NCBI GenBank assembly: GCA_026393115.1
Contig: JAPLAU010000006.1
Span: forward strand, 1-64,000
Direction of reading: 5' to 3'
DNA from: Actinomycetota bacterium
GTDB taxonomy: Bacteria > Actinomycetota > Actinomycetes > S36-B12 > CAIYMF01
DNA: 64,000 nucleotides
Positions within the stretch are counted from its first letter, which is position 1, and each line of letters opens with the position of its first letter. Below, piece by piece: positions 11,813 through 20,748 of this stretch. Under the pieces are notes generated by a model that saw nothing but the letters and a program-made list of their open reading frames with translations, did not search any database and had not been told where the DNA came from. The translations under genes were made by a program, and so were the position numbers.

Positions 11813-12871
11813 ATGGCGTTTTCCGATTCAGTTGCTTCGTGGCGTGATCGCTTCAGTATCTCGGGATGGGCGCTGCTTCCACTGCGCCTCTTTCTGGGTT
11901 TCACCATGGTGTACGCGGGCTTTCTGAAGATCAGCGACCGTACGTTCCTCGATGCGTCGAACCCCGCCAGCATGCAGGCGCAGATGCTGCATGCGATGAA
12001 GAGCAGCCCCCTGTCGGCGCTACTGCCGCACATTTACGAGCATGCCGCATTGTTTGGGTGGCTCATCTCTTTGGGAGAGGTGGCCGTTGGTGTCAGTCTC
12101 CTGCTCGGCATCTGGGTGCGGCTCGGAGCAGTCGGTGGATTCCTGCTGTCGTTCTCGTTCTTCCTCACCGTGAGTTGGGGGACAACGCCTTACTTCTTCG
12201 GCCCCGACATCGTGTTTATGTTCGCGTTCATTCCCTTGGTGCTCGCCGGCGATGGAGGAGTCTGGTCGCTGGCTTCCAGCATCAGGGCAGCGGTGGTGCG
12301 CACGTCGAACCTTCCGAATCGCCCCGTCGAGCAAATTGCGCCCGCGAAACTGGCCGAAGTTGATCGCCGCGTGCTGCTGCGCACCGGTGGTGTAGCGGTG
12401 GGTGCTGGCTTGATCGCCGTTGCGGTGGGTGTCATTGCCCGCTCGTTCGGTGGTTCGTCGTCAAGTACCACTGCCGCAAAAACGACGCCGACCCCGTCAA
12501 CGTCGGCATCCTCATCGGCGTCGGTATCCCCGTCGGCAAGTGCGAGCCCAACGCCTACCGACAAGCCCTCGGGAACCAAGGTCGCGACCACCTCACAGGT
12601 TGCGGTTGGCACCGCCTTCGCCTTCGACGCGCCCGATGGCTCGCCTGCCTTCATGGTGCAACCTCAGGCTGGCACGTACATGGCGTGGAGTCGCGTGTGC
12701 ACGCACGAGGGATGCACGGTTGACTTCGACGGCGGCCAGAGCCAATTTGCGTGCCCGTGCCATGGGGCCACATTCTCGGAAGACACTGGTGACTGCACAG
12801 GCGGACCTGGGCAGGGGCCGCTGCAGAAGTACACGGTGGTGAAGGCCGGAAACGACCTCTACGTCGCCTAA
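11813..12871 (+). CDS. DoxX-like membrane domain fused to a Rieske [2Fe-2S] domain
   Basis: A 352-residue two-part protein. Residues about 15-155 form a four-helix DoxX/DoxD-like membrane domain (LRLFLGFTMVYAGFLKI, GWLISLGEVAVGVSLLLG). A fifth hydrophobic segment (about 187-207) leads into a Ser/Thr/Pro/Ala-rich linker, and residues about 255-352 form a Rieske domain with CTHEGC and CPCHGATF, the complete 2Fe-2S ligand set. It would be a membrane redox protein with the cluster on the outer face. DoxD is a subunit of thiosulfate:quinone oxidoreductase, so a quinone-linked role is possible but inferred. CATTCT stands 6 bases before the ATG. Confidence 0.85.
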   Translation: MAFSDSVASWRDRFSISGWALLPLRLFLGFTMVYAGFLKISDRTFLDASNPASMQAQMLHAMKSSPLSALLPHIYEHAALFGWLISLGEVAVGVSLLLGIWVRLGAVGGFLLSFSFFLTVSWGTTPYFFGPDIVFMFAFIPLVLAGDGGVWSLASSIRAAVVRTSNLPNRPVEQIAPAKLAEVDRRVLLRTGGVAVGAGLIAVAVGVIARSFGGSSSSTTAAKTTPTPSTSASSSASVSPSASASPTPTDKPSGTKVATTSQVAVGTAFAFDAPDGSPAFMVQPQAGTYMAWSRVCTHEGCTVDFDGGQSQFACPCHGATFSEDTGDCTGGPGQGPLQKYTVVKAGNDLYVA

Positions 12872-12931
12872 TGAGGGCGCGCCACGTGGCATGCTGGCTG
12901 ATCTGAGTCGCTTTACACGGGGGAGCCCTTC

Positions 12932-14566
12932 ATGGTGCAGTGCATTCCGCCTGATCCGTCATTCGCCCACGCATCCGAGCGTGAGGTGTGGCAGGCGCTG
13001 AGAGCGGGTTTGGGCGACAGCGATGTCTTGCTCGCCAACGTGCGTTTCACCGATGCAGCGGGTGATCATGAGGCTGACCTCATCGTCGGTATCGACGGTG
13101 CTGGTGTCGTCGTGATCGAGACCAAGGGGGGCAGCGTTTCGCACGATGGACACGTCTGGTCCCAGCATGGTGGAGCGAGTAGAACCATTGATCCGGTGGC
13201 ACAAGCACTGCGGGCCAAGTATGTGCTGCGCGGTTTCCTCGACAGTGATCCACGCTGGAAGCGACGCCGACTGCGCTTTGGGCATGCGGTCGCATTTCCC
13301 TATTCGCGGATCTCAGCGGACTTCGCGATTCCCGACTGCCCGCGCGCGATGGTGCTCGATCGAGATGACATCGCGGGAAATCCCGCGGGGCTGCTGTGGG
13401 ATCTTTTAGTTGAGCGCGACGACCCTAACCCCCAGGCGACGGCAGATGACCTCGCCGACCTCGTTGACATCCTTTCCGGTCGCCTACGTCCCCAGCGCGA
13501 TGTGCTGGCCATTGCAGCCGACCACGAAGCACAGGCCAATCTGCTCACTGAGCGTCAGGCGATGATTCTGCCTGCGTTGCGACTGCTCAACCGCGTCGAA
13601 GTTCGCGGTGGAGCTGGTTCTGGCAAGACGTGGCTCGCGGTTGAACAGGTACGCAGGCTGTCAGCTGCGGGCCAACGTGTGGCGTTGATGTGTTACTCGC
13701 GTGGACTGGCCGAATTCCTCATACGTTGGGTGGCGAGCCTTCCGAAGAAAGAGCAGCCGGCCTACGTCGGTACCTTCCATGGCCTGGGCTATAGCTGGGG
13801 TGCTGAGCCGGGCGACGACAATGACTCGGGGTATTGGGAAGAAGCACTGCCGGCGGCCATGGTGGCGTTGGCTCGAAATCTCGAGCCCTCTGAACGCTTT
13901 GACGCCATCATCATCGACGAGGCGCAAGACTTTGGTGCTGCGTGGTGGCCGGCAGTGCAAAGTGCACTTGCAGATGATGAAGAGGGAGCGATCTACGCGT
14001 TCTTCGATGAGGGGCAGCGAGTGTTCGCGCGTGGTGGACCACCGCCCATTCCACTGGTTCCAATCGTTCTTGACGAGAACGTGCGCAATACCAAACCCAT
14101 CGCGCAGACGTTCGGATCGCTCGCGCCCATCCAGATGCGCTATCGCGGTGCCGATGGTGATCCTGTTCGCTTCATCGCGTGTTCGGAGGATGCGGCGGTA
14201 TCAATGGCAGATGACGTGGTCGATGAGTTGTTCTCGGAAGGTTGGCTGCCCGAGCACCTTGCGCTGCTCACTACTGGGTCGCGGCACCCCGAACAGAAGG
14301 CGCGTCAAGAACTCGGACAACAGGAGTACTGGTCAAGTTTCTGGGATATCGATCAGGTGTTCTACGGTCACGTGCTGGGCTTCAAGGGACTCGAACGTCC
14401 GGCCGTCGTACTTGCGGTGAACGGATTCGGTGCCGATGGGCGAGGCAAGGAGAAGTTGTACGTCGGACTCTCGCGTGCCCGAGACCGACTGGTGGTGTGC
14501 GGAGACCCGGAACAGATCCGTGCGGTGGGGGGAGAAGCGGTCTACCGCCGACTGGTGGGAGGGTAG
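12932..14566 (+). CDS. NERD-domain UvrD-like helicase/nuclease
   Basis: A 544-residue protein with an N-terminal NERD nuclease-related domain (about 12-125; SEREVWQALRAG, EADLIVGIDGAGVVVIETKGG) followed by a superfamily I helicase core. Walker A is GGAGSGKTWLA, Walker B is IIIDEAQDFG and the C-terminal motif is LYVGLSRARDRLVVCGD. The domain order fits proteins that process DNA ends. GGGGGAG precedes the ATG. The gene lies 4 bases upstream of the decarboxylase gene, so the two are probably co-transcribed although no functional link is obvious. Confidence 0.85.
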   Translation: MVQCIPPDPSFAHASEREVWQALRAGLGDSDVLLANVRFTDAAGDHEADLIVGIDGAGVVVIETKGGSVSHDGHVWSQHGGASRTIDPVAQALRAKYVLRGFLDSDPRWKRRRLRFGHAVAFPYSRISADFAIPDCPRAMVLDRDDIAGNPAGLLWDLLVERDDPNPQATADDLADLVDILSGRLRPQRDVLAIAADHEAQANLLTERQAMILPALRLLNRVEVRGGAGSGKTWLAVEQVRRLSAAGQRVALMCYSRGLAEFLIRWVASLPKKEQPAYVGTFHGLGYSWGAEPGDDNDSGYWEEALPAAMVALARNLEPSERFDAIIIDEAQDFGAAWWPAVQSALADDEEGAIYAFFDEGQRVFARGGPPPIPLVPIVLDENVRNTKPIAQTFGSLAPIQMRYRGADGDPVRFIACSEDAAVSMADDVVDELFSEGWLPEHLALLTTGSRHPEQKARQELGQQEYWSSFWDIDQVFYGHVLGFKGLERPAVVLAVNGFGADGRGKEKLYVGLSRARDRLVVCGDPEQIRAVGGEAVYRRLVGG

Positions 14567-14570
14567 TGAC

Positions 14571-15998
14571 ATGACCGAACGAAATACCCCCCTCGTTGAC
14601 GCTGTTCGTGAGGCTCGATCACAGAATCGGCATCCCTTGCTTGTGCCGGGGCACAAGATGCAATACGACCAGGATCCCGCGACGATCGGGTACGACCTCC
14701 TCCACGATTTGGTGCGCGATGACGTGGGGATGCAGGGCGGTGCTGACTCAACGGCGTACACCGGCGGATTTCTCGATGCTGCCGAGCAGTTGTACGCCGA
14801 CGCCATCGGTGCCGATCACACGCGGTTCCTCGTGGGTGGATCCTCACAAGGCAATATCTCCGGGCTGTTGACTGTGGCGATGCCCGATCGCCCCATTGCC
14901 GTCGATCGCACGTCGCATCGCAGTGCGTTGGCCGGACTGGTGCTGTCGGGCGCGATGCCGGAGTGGATCTTCCCGGAGGTTCACCCCGACCTCGGTATTC
15001 CGATTGGTGTGACGGCCGCGGCAGTTCGCGCGGTTCGCCCTGATGTGACAGCTGTCTTCATCACGTCGCCGTCCTATGTAGGCACCCTCAGCGATATCTC
15101 GGCACTCGCAGAAGCTGCGCACGCACTCGGAGTTCCGCTCGAGGTCGATCAAGCGTGGGGTGCGCACCTGGATTACATGCCCGGACTCGGAGCCTTCGTC
15201 CAGGGCGCCGACGTCGTGGTCACGAGCATTCACAAGGCCCTGATGGGGTACTCGGCCACTGCCATCGTGTCGTGCCGTGGTGAGCGAGTGGATCCAAACC
15301 GCCTCGATCGTTCGGTCGACATCACCAATACCACCTCTCCGTCTGCGACCTTGCTGGCATCGATCGACGCCACGCGTCACATCATGCAGACCGAGGGACT
15401 TGCTGCCATTGAGCGCGTCATAGAGGCGGTCTCGAAGGCGCGCGCGGTGTTGCGCCGCGTTCCCGGTGTCGTGGTGATCGACGACGCCACTGCCGGAGTT
15501 CCAGTCGACCCGACCAAGCTCACGCTGTGGCTTCCGCCGACAGGGACGACCGGCACGGCTTTGAGTGACGCGCTCTGGGGGCACCACTACGCCGTCGAGT
15601 CATCAGATTCGGACACGATCGTGATGACCTTCACCGTGGCCGATTCCTCCGAGTGGATTGTCGACATTGCCGGTTTCGTGGCTGGGCTGATCGAGGGATT
15701 GCGGGGGACTCCTCGCACCCCGACGCCTGCGGCCACCTGGCAGGTGCGCCCCGACGTGGTCATGACGCCGCGAGAGGCTGTTTTTGCCCCGCGTCGGCGG
15801 ATTGCGCTGGAAGAAGCGGTCGGCGCCGTGAGCGCAGAGCAGTTTTGTCCTTACCCTCCGGGAGTTCCACTCTTGGGACCCGGTGAGCGGGTAACTGCCG
15901 AATTGGTGGCCGATATTCGGTTGGCGGGCACTCTTGGCCGGGTGGCCTACTGCTCCGACCCGACCTTGGCGACTATTGAGGTCGTCGACGGCTCCTGA
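14571..15998 (+). CDS. Orn/Lys/Arg decarboxylase-family PLP enzyme
   Basis: A 475-residue fold-type I PLP enzyme. HPLLVPGHKMQ and DLLHDLVRDDVGMQGG at the N-terminus match the actinobacterial Orn/Lys/Arg decarboxylase branch; the PLP lysine is in TSIHKALMG, with VDQAWGAH before it supplying the conserved Asp. The C-terminal small domain has FCPYPPGVPLLGPGE, a typical segment. The substrate among basic amino acids cannot be told. The start at 14571 follows GGGAGGG; the frame is open further upstream inside the helicase gene. Confidence 0.82.
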   Translation: MTERNTPLVDAVREARSQNRHPLLVPGHKMQYDQDPATIGYDLLHDLVRDDVGMQGGADSTAYTGGFLDAAEQLYADAIGADHTRFLVGGSSQGNISGLLTVAMPDRPIAVDRTSHRSALAGLVLSGAMPEWIFPEVHPDLGIPIGVTAAAVRAVRPDVTAVFITSPSYVGTLSDISALAEAAHALGVPLEVDQAWGAHLDYMPGLGAFVQGADVVVTSIHKALMGYSATAIVSCRGERVDPNRLDRSVDITNTTSPSATLLASIDATRHIMQTEGLAAIERVIEAVSKARAVLRRVPGVVVIDDATAGVPVDPTKLTLWLPPTGTTGTALSDALWGHHYAVESSDSDTIVMTFTVADSSEWIVDIAGFVAGLIEGLRGTPRTPTPAATWQVRPDVVMTPREAVFAPRRRIALEEAVGAVSAEQFCPYPPGVPLLGPGERVTAELVADIRLAGTLGRVAYCSDPTLATIEVVDGS

Positions 15999-16013
15999 CG
16001 GCAACCTGCCGTC
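15997..16013 (+). terminator. Small hairpin overlapping the decarboxylase stop
   Basis: GACGGCA and TGCCGTC form a perfect 7-bp stem with a 3-base loop that includes the end of the TGA codon. There is no T-run, so termination is uncertain. It separates the decarboxylase from the ole operon. Confidence 0.25.
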
Positions 16014-16078
16014 ACGACGGCGGCATGAGAGACTAGAGGACCAGAGTTACGCGGCCCACCCTTGGCGAACGGATTCAC

Positions 16079-17101
16079 ATGCGAGGCAATGCCCTGTACC
16101 GGTTCAGCAACGCCTGCGTCGTTTCCGTCGCCGCCGTTGATGCACCGATCACCGTCACTTCCGCCGAGATCGATGAACAACTGGCCGCTGTGTACGAGCG
16201 GCTCGGTCTCCGGTCCGGAATGCTCGAGAACGTCGCGGGCGTTCGCGAGCGTCGCTGGTGGCCGGAGGATGTCACGTTCGAAGACGCCGCGGTACTCGCC
16301 GGCGAAAAGGCTCTGATCGAATCGGGTATTCCTCGCGATCGCATCGGCATGCTTATCGACACCTCCGTGTCGCGTGCACACCTTGAGCCGTCGGCTTCCG
16401 TTGCCGTTCACCATCGACTCGGAATGCCGACAAGCTGCCTGAACTTCGACCTGTCGAACGCGTGCTTGGGTTTCGTTAACGGAATGCATCTCGCGGCAAC
16501 GCTCATCGACGCCGGTCAGATCGATTACGCGCTCGTGGTCGACGGTGAAGGAAGTCGGCAGCCGCAGCAGAGCACCATCGCGCGCCTACTGGCAGGTGAG
16601 CCCACTGTCGAAGATATCTTCGACAACTTCGCCACCTTCACTCTCGGATCAGGTGGCACCGCGATGGTGTTGGGGCGCGCTGATCAGCATCCCGAGGGTC
16701 ACCGTGTTGTCGGGGGCGTTGCACGGGCCGCCAGTCAGCATCACACGCTGTGCGTGGGTGACCTCGACGGAATGCGCACCGATACGCGTGCCTTGTTTGA
16801 AGCTGGCCTTGAGTTGTCGGAAGATGCGTGGAAAGAAGCACTGCAGGATTTCGATTGGCACGACATGGATTGCTACATCATTCATCAAGTGTCCCTCGTG
16901 CACACCGCCGCGATTTGCGAGCGGCTGGGCTTCGATCCGGCTCGGGCTCCGCTGACCTTCCCCACGCGCGGCAACATTGGTCCCGCATCAGTTCCTTACA
17001 CGCTCGCAACGCACGCACCCGAATTGTCGAAGGGCGACCGGGTGCTCGCAATGGGTATCGGTTCTGGCCTCAACGTGTCGGCGCTCGAGATCGTCTGGTG
17101 A
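16079..17101 (+). CDS. oleA: OleA: thiolase-fold acyl-CoA condensing enzyme
   Basis: A 340-residue thiolase-fold enzyme of the OleA branch, which joins two fatty acyl-CoAs head to head to give a 2-alkyl-3-ketoacid. Visible residues: catalytic Cys in SNACLGFVNG, Glu in VDGEGSRQ (the OleA-specific glutamate region), His in IIHQVS and Asn in RGNIGPASVP. ERRWWPEDVTFEDAA is typical of actinobacterial OleA. It is not a FabH of fatty acid synthesis because the oleBC and oleD partners follow directly. It overlaps oleBC by 4 bases (GTGA). Only a weak ribosome site is seen. Confidence 0.9.
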   Translation: MRGNALYRFSNACVVSVAAVDAPITVTSAEIDEQLAAVYERLGLRSGMLENVAGVRERRWWPEDVTFEDAAVLAGEKALIESGIPRDRIGMLIDTSVSRAHLEPSASVAVHHRLGMPTSCLNFDLSNACLGFVNGMHLAATLIDAGQIDYALVVDGEGSRQPQQSTIARLLAGEPTVEDIFDNFATFTLGSGGTAMVLGRADQHPEGHRVVGGVARAASQHHTLCVGDLDGMRTDTRALFEAGLELSEDAWKEALQDFDWHDMDCYIIHQVSLVHTAAICERLGFDPARAPLTFPTRGNIGPASVPYTLATHAPELSKGDRVLAMGIGSGLNVSALEIVW

Positions 17102-19776
17102 CATCCGTAGCCGTGCCGTTCCCGCTCGATGGGGTCGACCCCGCGTGGTCGCGCACGGTGAGTTTCACCGAGAGCAATGGCATCGCCCGTACCGCGCATG
17201 TGCTCGATTCTTGGAACGGCCGAGAGTCCGGTGTTCCCGAACTCACTGTGCTCTGCGTTCACGGAAATCCCACGTGGTCATATCTGTGGCGCCGGCTGCT
17301 GTCACTCGCCCCAGCGCACTGGCGCGTTATCGCCGTCGACCAGATCGGAATGGGCTTTTCCGAGCGCACTGGTTCGATGCGTCGACTGGCTCAACGCATC
17401 GACGACCTCGCTGCGATCACAGCCGCCCTCGAGATTGACGGACCCGTTGCGACGGTGGCGCATGACTGGGGCGGGCCGGTCTCTCTGGGCTGGGCACTGG
17501 CGCACCCCGAACTTCTTGTCGGTGTGGTGCTGACCAACACCGCCGTTTCGCAGCCGCCGAACTCGCCGGCGCCCCGCTTGATCCGTGCGGTGCGTTCGCC
17601 TGGTGTGTTGAATGCGATGACGGTGCGCACGCAGGGCTTCGTGCGCGGCACACTACGGCTCGGACCTCACCGTATGTCCCCGGAGATTCGGCGAGGATTC
17701 CTCGCCCCCTATGCGACTGCGCAGAGCCGAGAGGCCATCGGTGACTTCGTTGCCGACATTCCGCTCGACGCCTCGCACCCGTCCTACGCGGTCCTGGAGG
17801 CCGTGGCCGAAGGAGTGCGCGGGTTGCAGGTTCCGGTGCTGCTCGCCTGGGGACCGTCCGATCCTGTCTTCAGCGATCTCTACCTCAACGATTTACTGCA
17901 ACGCATGCCACACGCCGATGTGCATCGTTACGTGGGCGCCAGTCACCTCGTCACCGAGGATGCGCCGCAGGCAATCCCGGACATCCTCACCTGGCTCTCC
18001 ACCCTCCCGCTCCCCTCCCCCCTCCCGCATCGGGAGCACCCCTCCCCCCTCCCGCATCGGGGGCACCCCTCCCCCCTCCCGCATCGGGGGCACCCAAGCG
18101 CGCACCTAGCGCGCTCAGACGCCCCAGCAGTTACTGACGATGCGCCCGATGCCCGTCACGATCTGCTCGAAGGCCTGCGGTCGCGGTCGCGCGATGAGTC
18201 AGCGGCCGTTGTCGAACTCGGTGGTAAGCCGCGCATCGTTTCGTGGCGCGAACTGTCTGACACTGTCGACTCATTGGCGGCCGGATTCATGGCCGTCGGG
18301 ATTACTGCCGGCGATCGGGTGGCGGTACTCATTCCGCCCGGCGCCGATCTCACCGCGTGTGTCTACGCGTGCTGGCGCATCGGAGCGGTTGTCGTTGCGG
18401 TTGATACCGGTCTCGGAGTGCGCGGCATGGGACGCGCCCTGCGATCAACCGCACCGCGCCACCTCATCGCCATTGGCCGTGGGCTCGCCCTCGCGCGAGC
18501 GGTGCGATTGAGCGTTCCCGGTCAACGGATTCTCGTCGGAACGGCCACAGCACGCTCACGGACACTCGGAGCGGACGCACTTTTGCGCGATCTGATTCCA
18601 CTCGGTGCTGCCACGGAACTTCCAGCGATGCCCTCAGCAGACGACGAAGCGGTAGTCGTGTTCACTTCCGGTGCCACCGGCCCTGCTAAGGGTGTCGTCT
18701 ACCGCCATGCGGCTCTGGAAGCGCAACGCGATGCACTGCGCTTGCTCTATTCGATCGAGGCTGACGACGCACTCGTGGCCGCCTTTCCTCCCTGGGCAGT
18801 ACTCGGACCCGCCCTGTCCATCGCCACTGCCGTTCCTGACATGGATCCCACCTCACCCGGAACGCTGACAGCGCGCGCACTTGCCGATGCAGTGCAGGCT
18901 GTGAAGGCGCGACTGGTGTGGGCCTCTCCCGCCGCTCTGCGATCGGTGGTTGAGACCGCTGACGAACTCAGCCCGTTGCAGCGGCGTGCCCTCGGACAGG
19001 TGCGGCTGCTGATGTCGGCTGGCGCGCCGGTGCCCATGTCGTTGCTCGAACGTTCACTGGTGGTCGTACCCAACGCCGAACCGCACACTCCCTATGGCAT
19101 GACCGAAGCACTTCCCGTCGCCGACATTTCGTTGAGTCAGCTTCGTGAAGCAGGCACCGGAAACGGCGTGTGTGTCGGTTGGCCCGTTCCTGGCGTCAGG
19201 TTGCGCATTGATCCACTCGACAGTGTGGGCGAGCCGCGTGGTGAGCCCACAGATGCGGTCGACGTCACCGGTGAAATCTGCGTGCGCGCACCGCATCTTA
19301 AGGATCGCTACGACCGGCTGTGGGCAACCGAACGCGCGGCGACGACCGACGACGGATGGCATCGCACAGGCGACGTCGGCCACGTTGACGGTGAAGGACG
19401 CCTTTGGGTCGAAGGGCGGCTGCAGCATGTGGTCTCAACAGACCATGGGCCGGTGACCCCCGTGGCCATCGAGCAGGCAGTTGAAGGTCTCGCCGGAATC
19501 TCGCAGGCCGCCGCCGTCGGCGTTGGCCCGCAAGGCACCCAGCAACTTGTCATCGTGGTGGTGACCGATGCTCCGACGCGGCAGCGATCGCCGCTCGCTC
19601 CACTGGAACTACTCGATCAGGTGCGTGCGGCGGTTGAACGTGAGTCGGTATCGACGGTACTGATTCGAAAGTCCCTGCCAGTCGATCGACGACACAATTC
19701 GAAGATCGATCGACAGGAATTGGCGGCGTGGGCCGCCGATGTGTTGGCCGGCAGCCGACAATCGGCGCGGCTGTGA
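17098..19776 (+). CDS. oleBC: OleBC fusion: beta-lactone decarboxylase (alpha/beta hydrolase) plus beta-lactone synthetase
   Basis: An 892-residue fusion. Residues about 1-300 are an alpha/beta hydrolase (CVHGNPTWSYLWRRLL; nucleophile Asp in AHDWGGPVSLGW), the OleB part that removes CO2 from the beta-lactone to give a cis-olefin. Residues about 345-892 are an AMP-ligase-like OleC part (FTSGATGPAKGVVYRH, YGMTEALPV, WHRTGDVGHVDGEGR), which closes the beta-hydroxy acid to a beta-lactone. OleBC fusions are known from actinobacteria such as Micrococcus. GTG start overlapping the oleA stop is chosen for coupling. The linker (about 305-332) is coded by three 27-base tandem repeats. It shares TGATG with oleD. 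Confidence 0.9.
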   Translation: MTSVAVPFPLDGVDPAWSRTVSFTESNGIARTAHVLDSWNGRESGVPELTVLCVHGNPTWSYLWRRLLSLAPAHWRVIAVDQIGMGFSERTGSMRRLAQRIDDLAAITAALEIDGPVATVAHDWGGPVSLGWALAHPELLVGVVLTNTAVSQPPNSPAPRLIRAVRSPGVLNAMTVRTQGFVRGTLRLGPHRMSPEIRRGFLAPYATAQSREAIGDFVADIPLDASHPSYAVLEAVAEGVRGLQVPVLLAWGPSDPVFSDLYLNDLLQRMPHADVHRYVGASHLVTEDAPQAIPDILTWLSTLPLPSPLPHREHPSPLPHRGHPSPLPHRGHPSAHLARSDAPAVTDDAPDARHDLLEGLRSRSRDESAAVVELGGKPRIVSWRELSDTVDSLAAGFMAVGITAGDRVAVLIPPGADLTACVYACWRIGAVVVAVDTGLGVRGMGRALRSTAPRHLIAIGRGLALARAVRLSVPGQRILVGTATARSRTLGADALLRDLIPLGAATELPAMPSADDEAVVVFTSGATGPAKGVVYRHAALEAQRDALRLLYSIEADDALVAAFPPWAVLGPALSIATAVPDMDPTSPGTLTARALADAVQAVKARLVWASPAALRSVVETADELSPLQRRALGQVRLLMSAGAPVPMSLLERSLVVVPNAEPHTPYGMTEALPVADISLSQLREAGTGNGVCVGWPVPGVRLRIDPLDSVGEPRGEPTDAVDVTGEICVRAPHLKDRYDRLWATERAATTDDGWHRTGDVGHVDGEGRLWVEGRLQHVVSTDHGPVTPVAIEQAVEGLAGISQAAAVGVGPQGTQQLVIVVVTDAPTRQRSPLAPLELLDQVRAAVERESVSTVLIRKSLPVDRRHNSKIDRQELAAWAADVLAGSRQSARL
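18012..18092 (+). repeat. Three tandem 27-base repeats inside the OleBC linker
   Basis: Copies at 18012-18038, 18039-18065 and 18066-18092; the last two are identical and the first differs at one base. Each can fold as CCCCC-TCCCGCAT-CGGGGG and encodes nine residues of the type PSPLPHRGH. The core resembles the intergenic repeats at 38080-38139 and 38902-38960. Confidence 0.9.
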
Positions 19777-20741
19777 TGCGGGTACTCGTGACGGGCGGCA
19801 CATCGATGCTTGGGGCATCGGTGGCACGTACGCTCGCCGAGCGCGGCGACCAAGTCACACTGCTCCAGCGGTCGCCGAGTGGAAGTGGTCTACGCGAGGT
19901 GCTCGCCGACATCAGCGACGCTGACGCCGTGTTGGCCGCAGTCGCCAACCACCACGCCGTCGTGCACTGTGCAGCACGCGTGGGAGTGGTCGGAAGTGCA
20001 GCTGATTTCGAGCGCACCAACGTCACCGGCACTCGGGTACTGACTGAGTCGATGGTACGACACGGAATTGAACGACTTGTGCATGTGTCGAGCCCGTCAG
20101 TGGCACATTCTGGAAGCGCGCTGGTGGGTGTCGACGCCCAGCCCGCGAATCCTGCAACGGCACGCGGTCACTATTCCCGAACGAAGGCGGCTGCCGAGCT
20201 GCTCGCGCTCGCAAGCGGCGTGCCGGCGGTGGTGGTCATTCGACCGCACTTGGTGTGGGGACCTGGCGATACCCAACTCGTTGGCCGCATCGTCGATCGC
20301 GGTCGAGCGGGCCGGATGGCCTTGATCGGAAACGGAACGGCACTTATCGACACCACCTACATCGATAACGCGGCTGACGCACTCGTGCACGCGCTCGACC
20401 GTGCACCCCAACTGCGCGGTGAGTGCCTCGTGGTCAGCAACGGCGAACCGCGCACGGTGGCCGAACTCATCGAGCGCATTCTTCGAGCTGCTGGAATCTC
20501 AACCCGCCTGCGCAGTGTGCCGGCATCGGCGGCCCGGGGCGCGGGGGCCGCTGCCGAAACGGTGTGGAGTGCCACTTCGCGTGACGATGATCCGCCCATG
20601 ACGCGGTTCCTCGCCGAACAACTGTCAACCGCGCATTGGTTCGATCAGCGTCGAACGCGCGAACTATTGCATTGGCGGCCGCAGGTGACGCTGGCTGAAG
20701 GATTCGAACGGCTAGCGCAGTGGTATGCCGAGCGAGCATGA
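19776..20741 (+). CDS. oleD: OleD: NADPH-dependent 2-alkyl-3-ketoacid reductase
   Basis: A 321-residue extended short-chain dehydrogenase. It has the nucleotide-binding motif TGGTSMLGASVA at the N-terminus and the catalytic YSRTK (Tyr-x3-Lys). In the ole pathway it reduces the keto acid made by OleA to the beta-hydroxy acid used by OleC. The ATG overlaps the oleBC stop (TGATG), supporting translation coupling; a GTG one codon earlier is possible. Position directly after oleBC makes the assignment firm. Confidence 0.88.
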   Translation: MRVLVTGGTSMLGASVARTLAERGDQVTLLQRSPSGSGLREVLADISDADAVLAAVANHHAVVHCAARVGVVGSAADFERTNVTGTRVLTESMVRHGIERLVHVSSPSVAHSGSALVGVDAQPANPATARGHYSRTKAAAELLALASGVPAVVVIRPHLVWGPGDTQLVGRIVDRGRAGRMALIGNGTALIDTTYIDNAADALVHALDRAPQLRGECLVVSNGEPRTVAELIERILRAAGISTRLRSVPASAARGAGAAAETVWSATSRDDDPPMTRFLAEQLSTAHWFDQRRTRELLHWRPQVTLAEGFERLAQWYAERA

Positions 20742-20748
20742 TGCTGTC

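Noticed and set aside
18012-18092. Possible CRISPR array
   Set aside because: The repeats are directly adjacent with no spacers, number only three and are part of a coding sequence. No cas genes are present.
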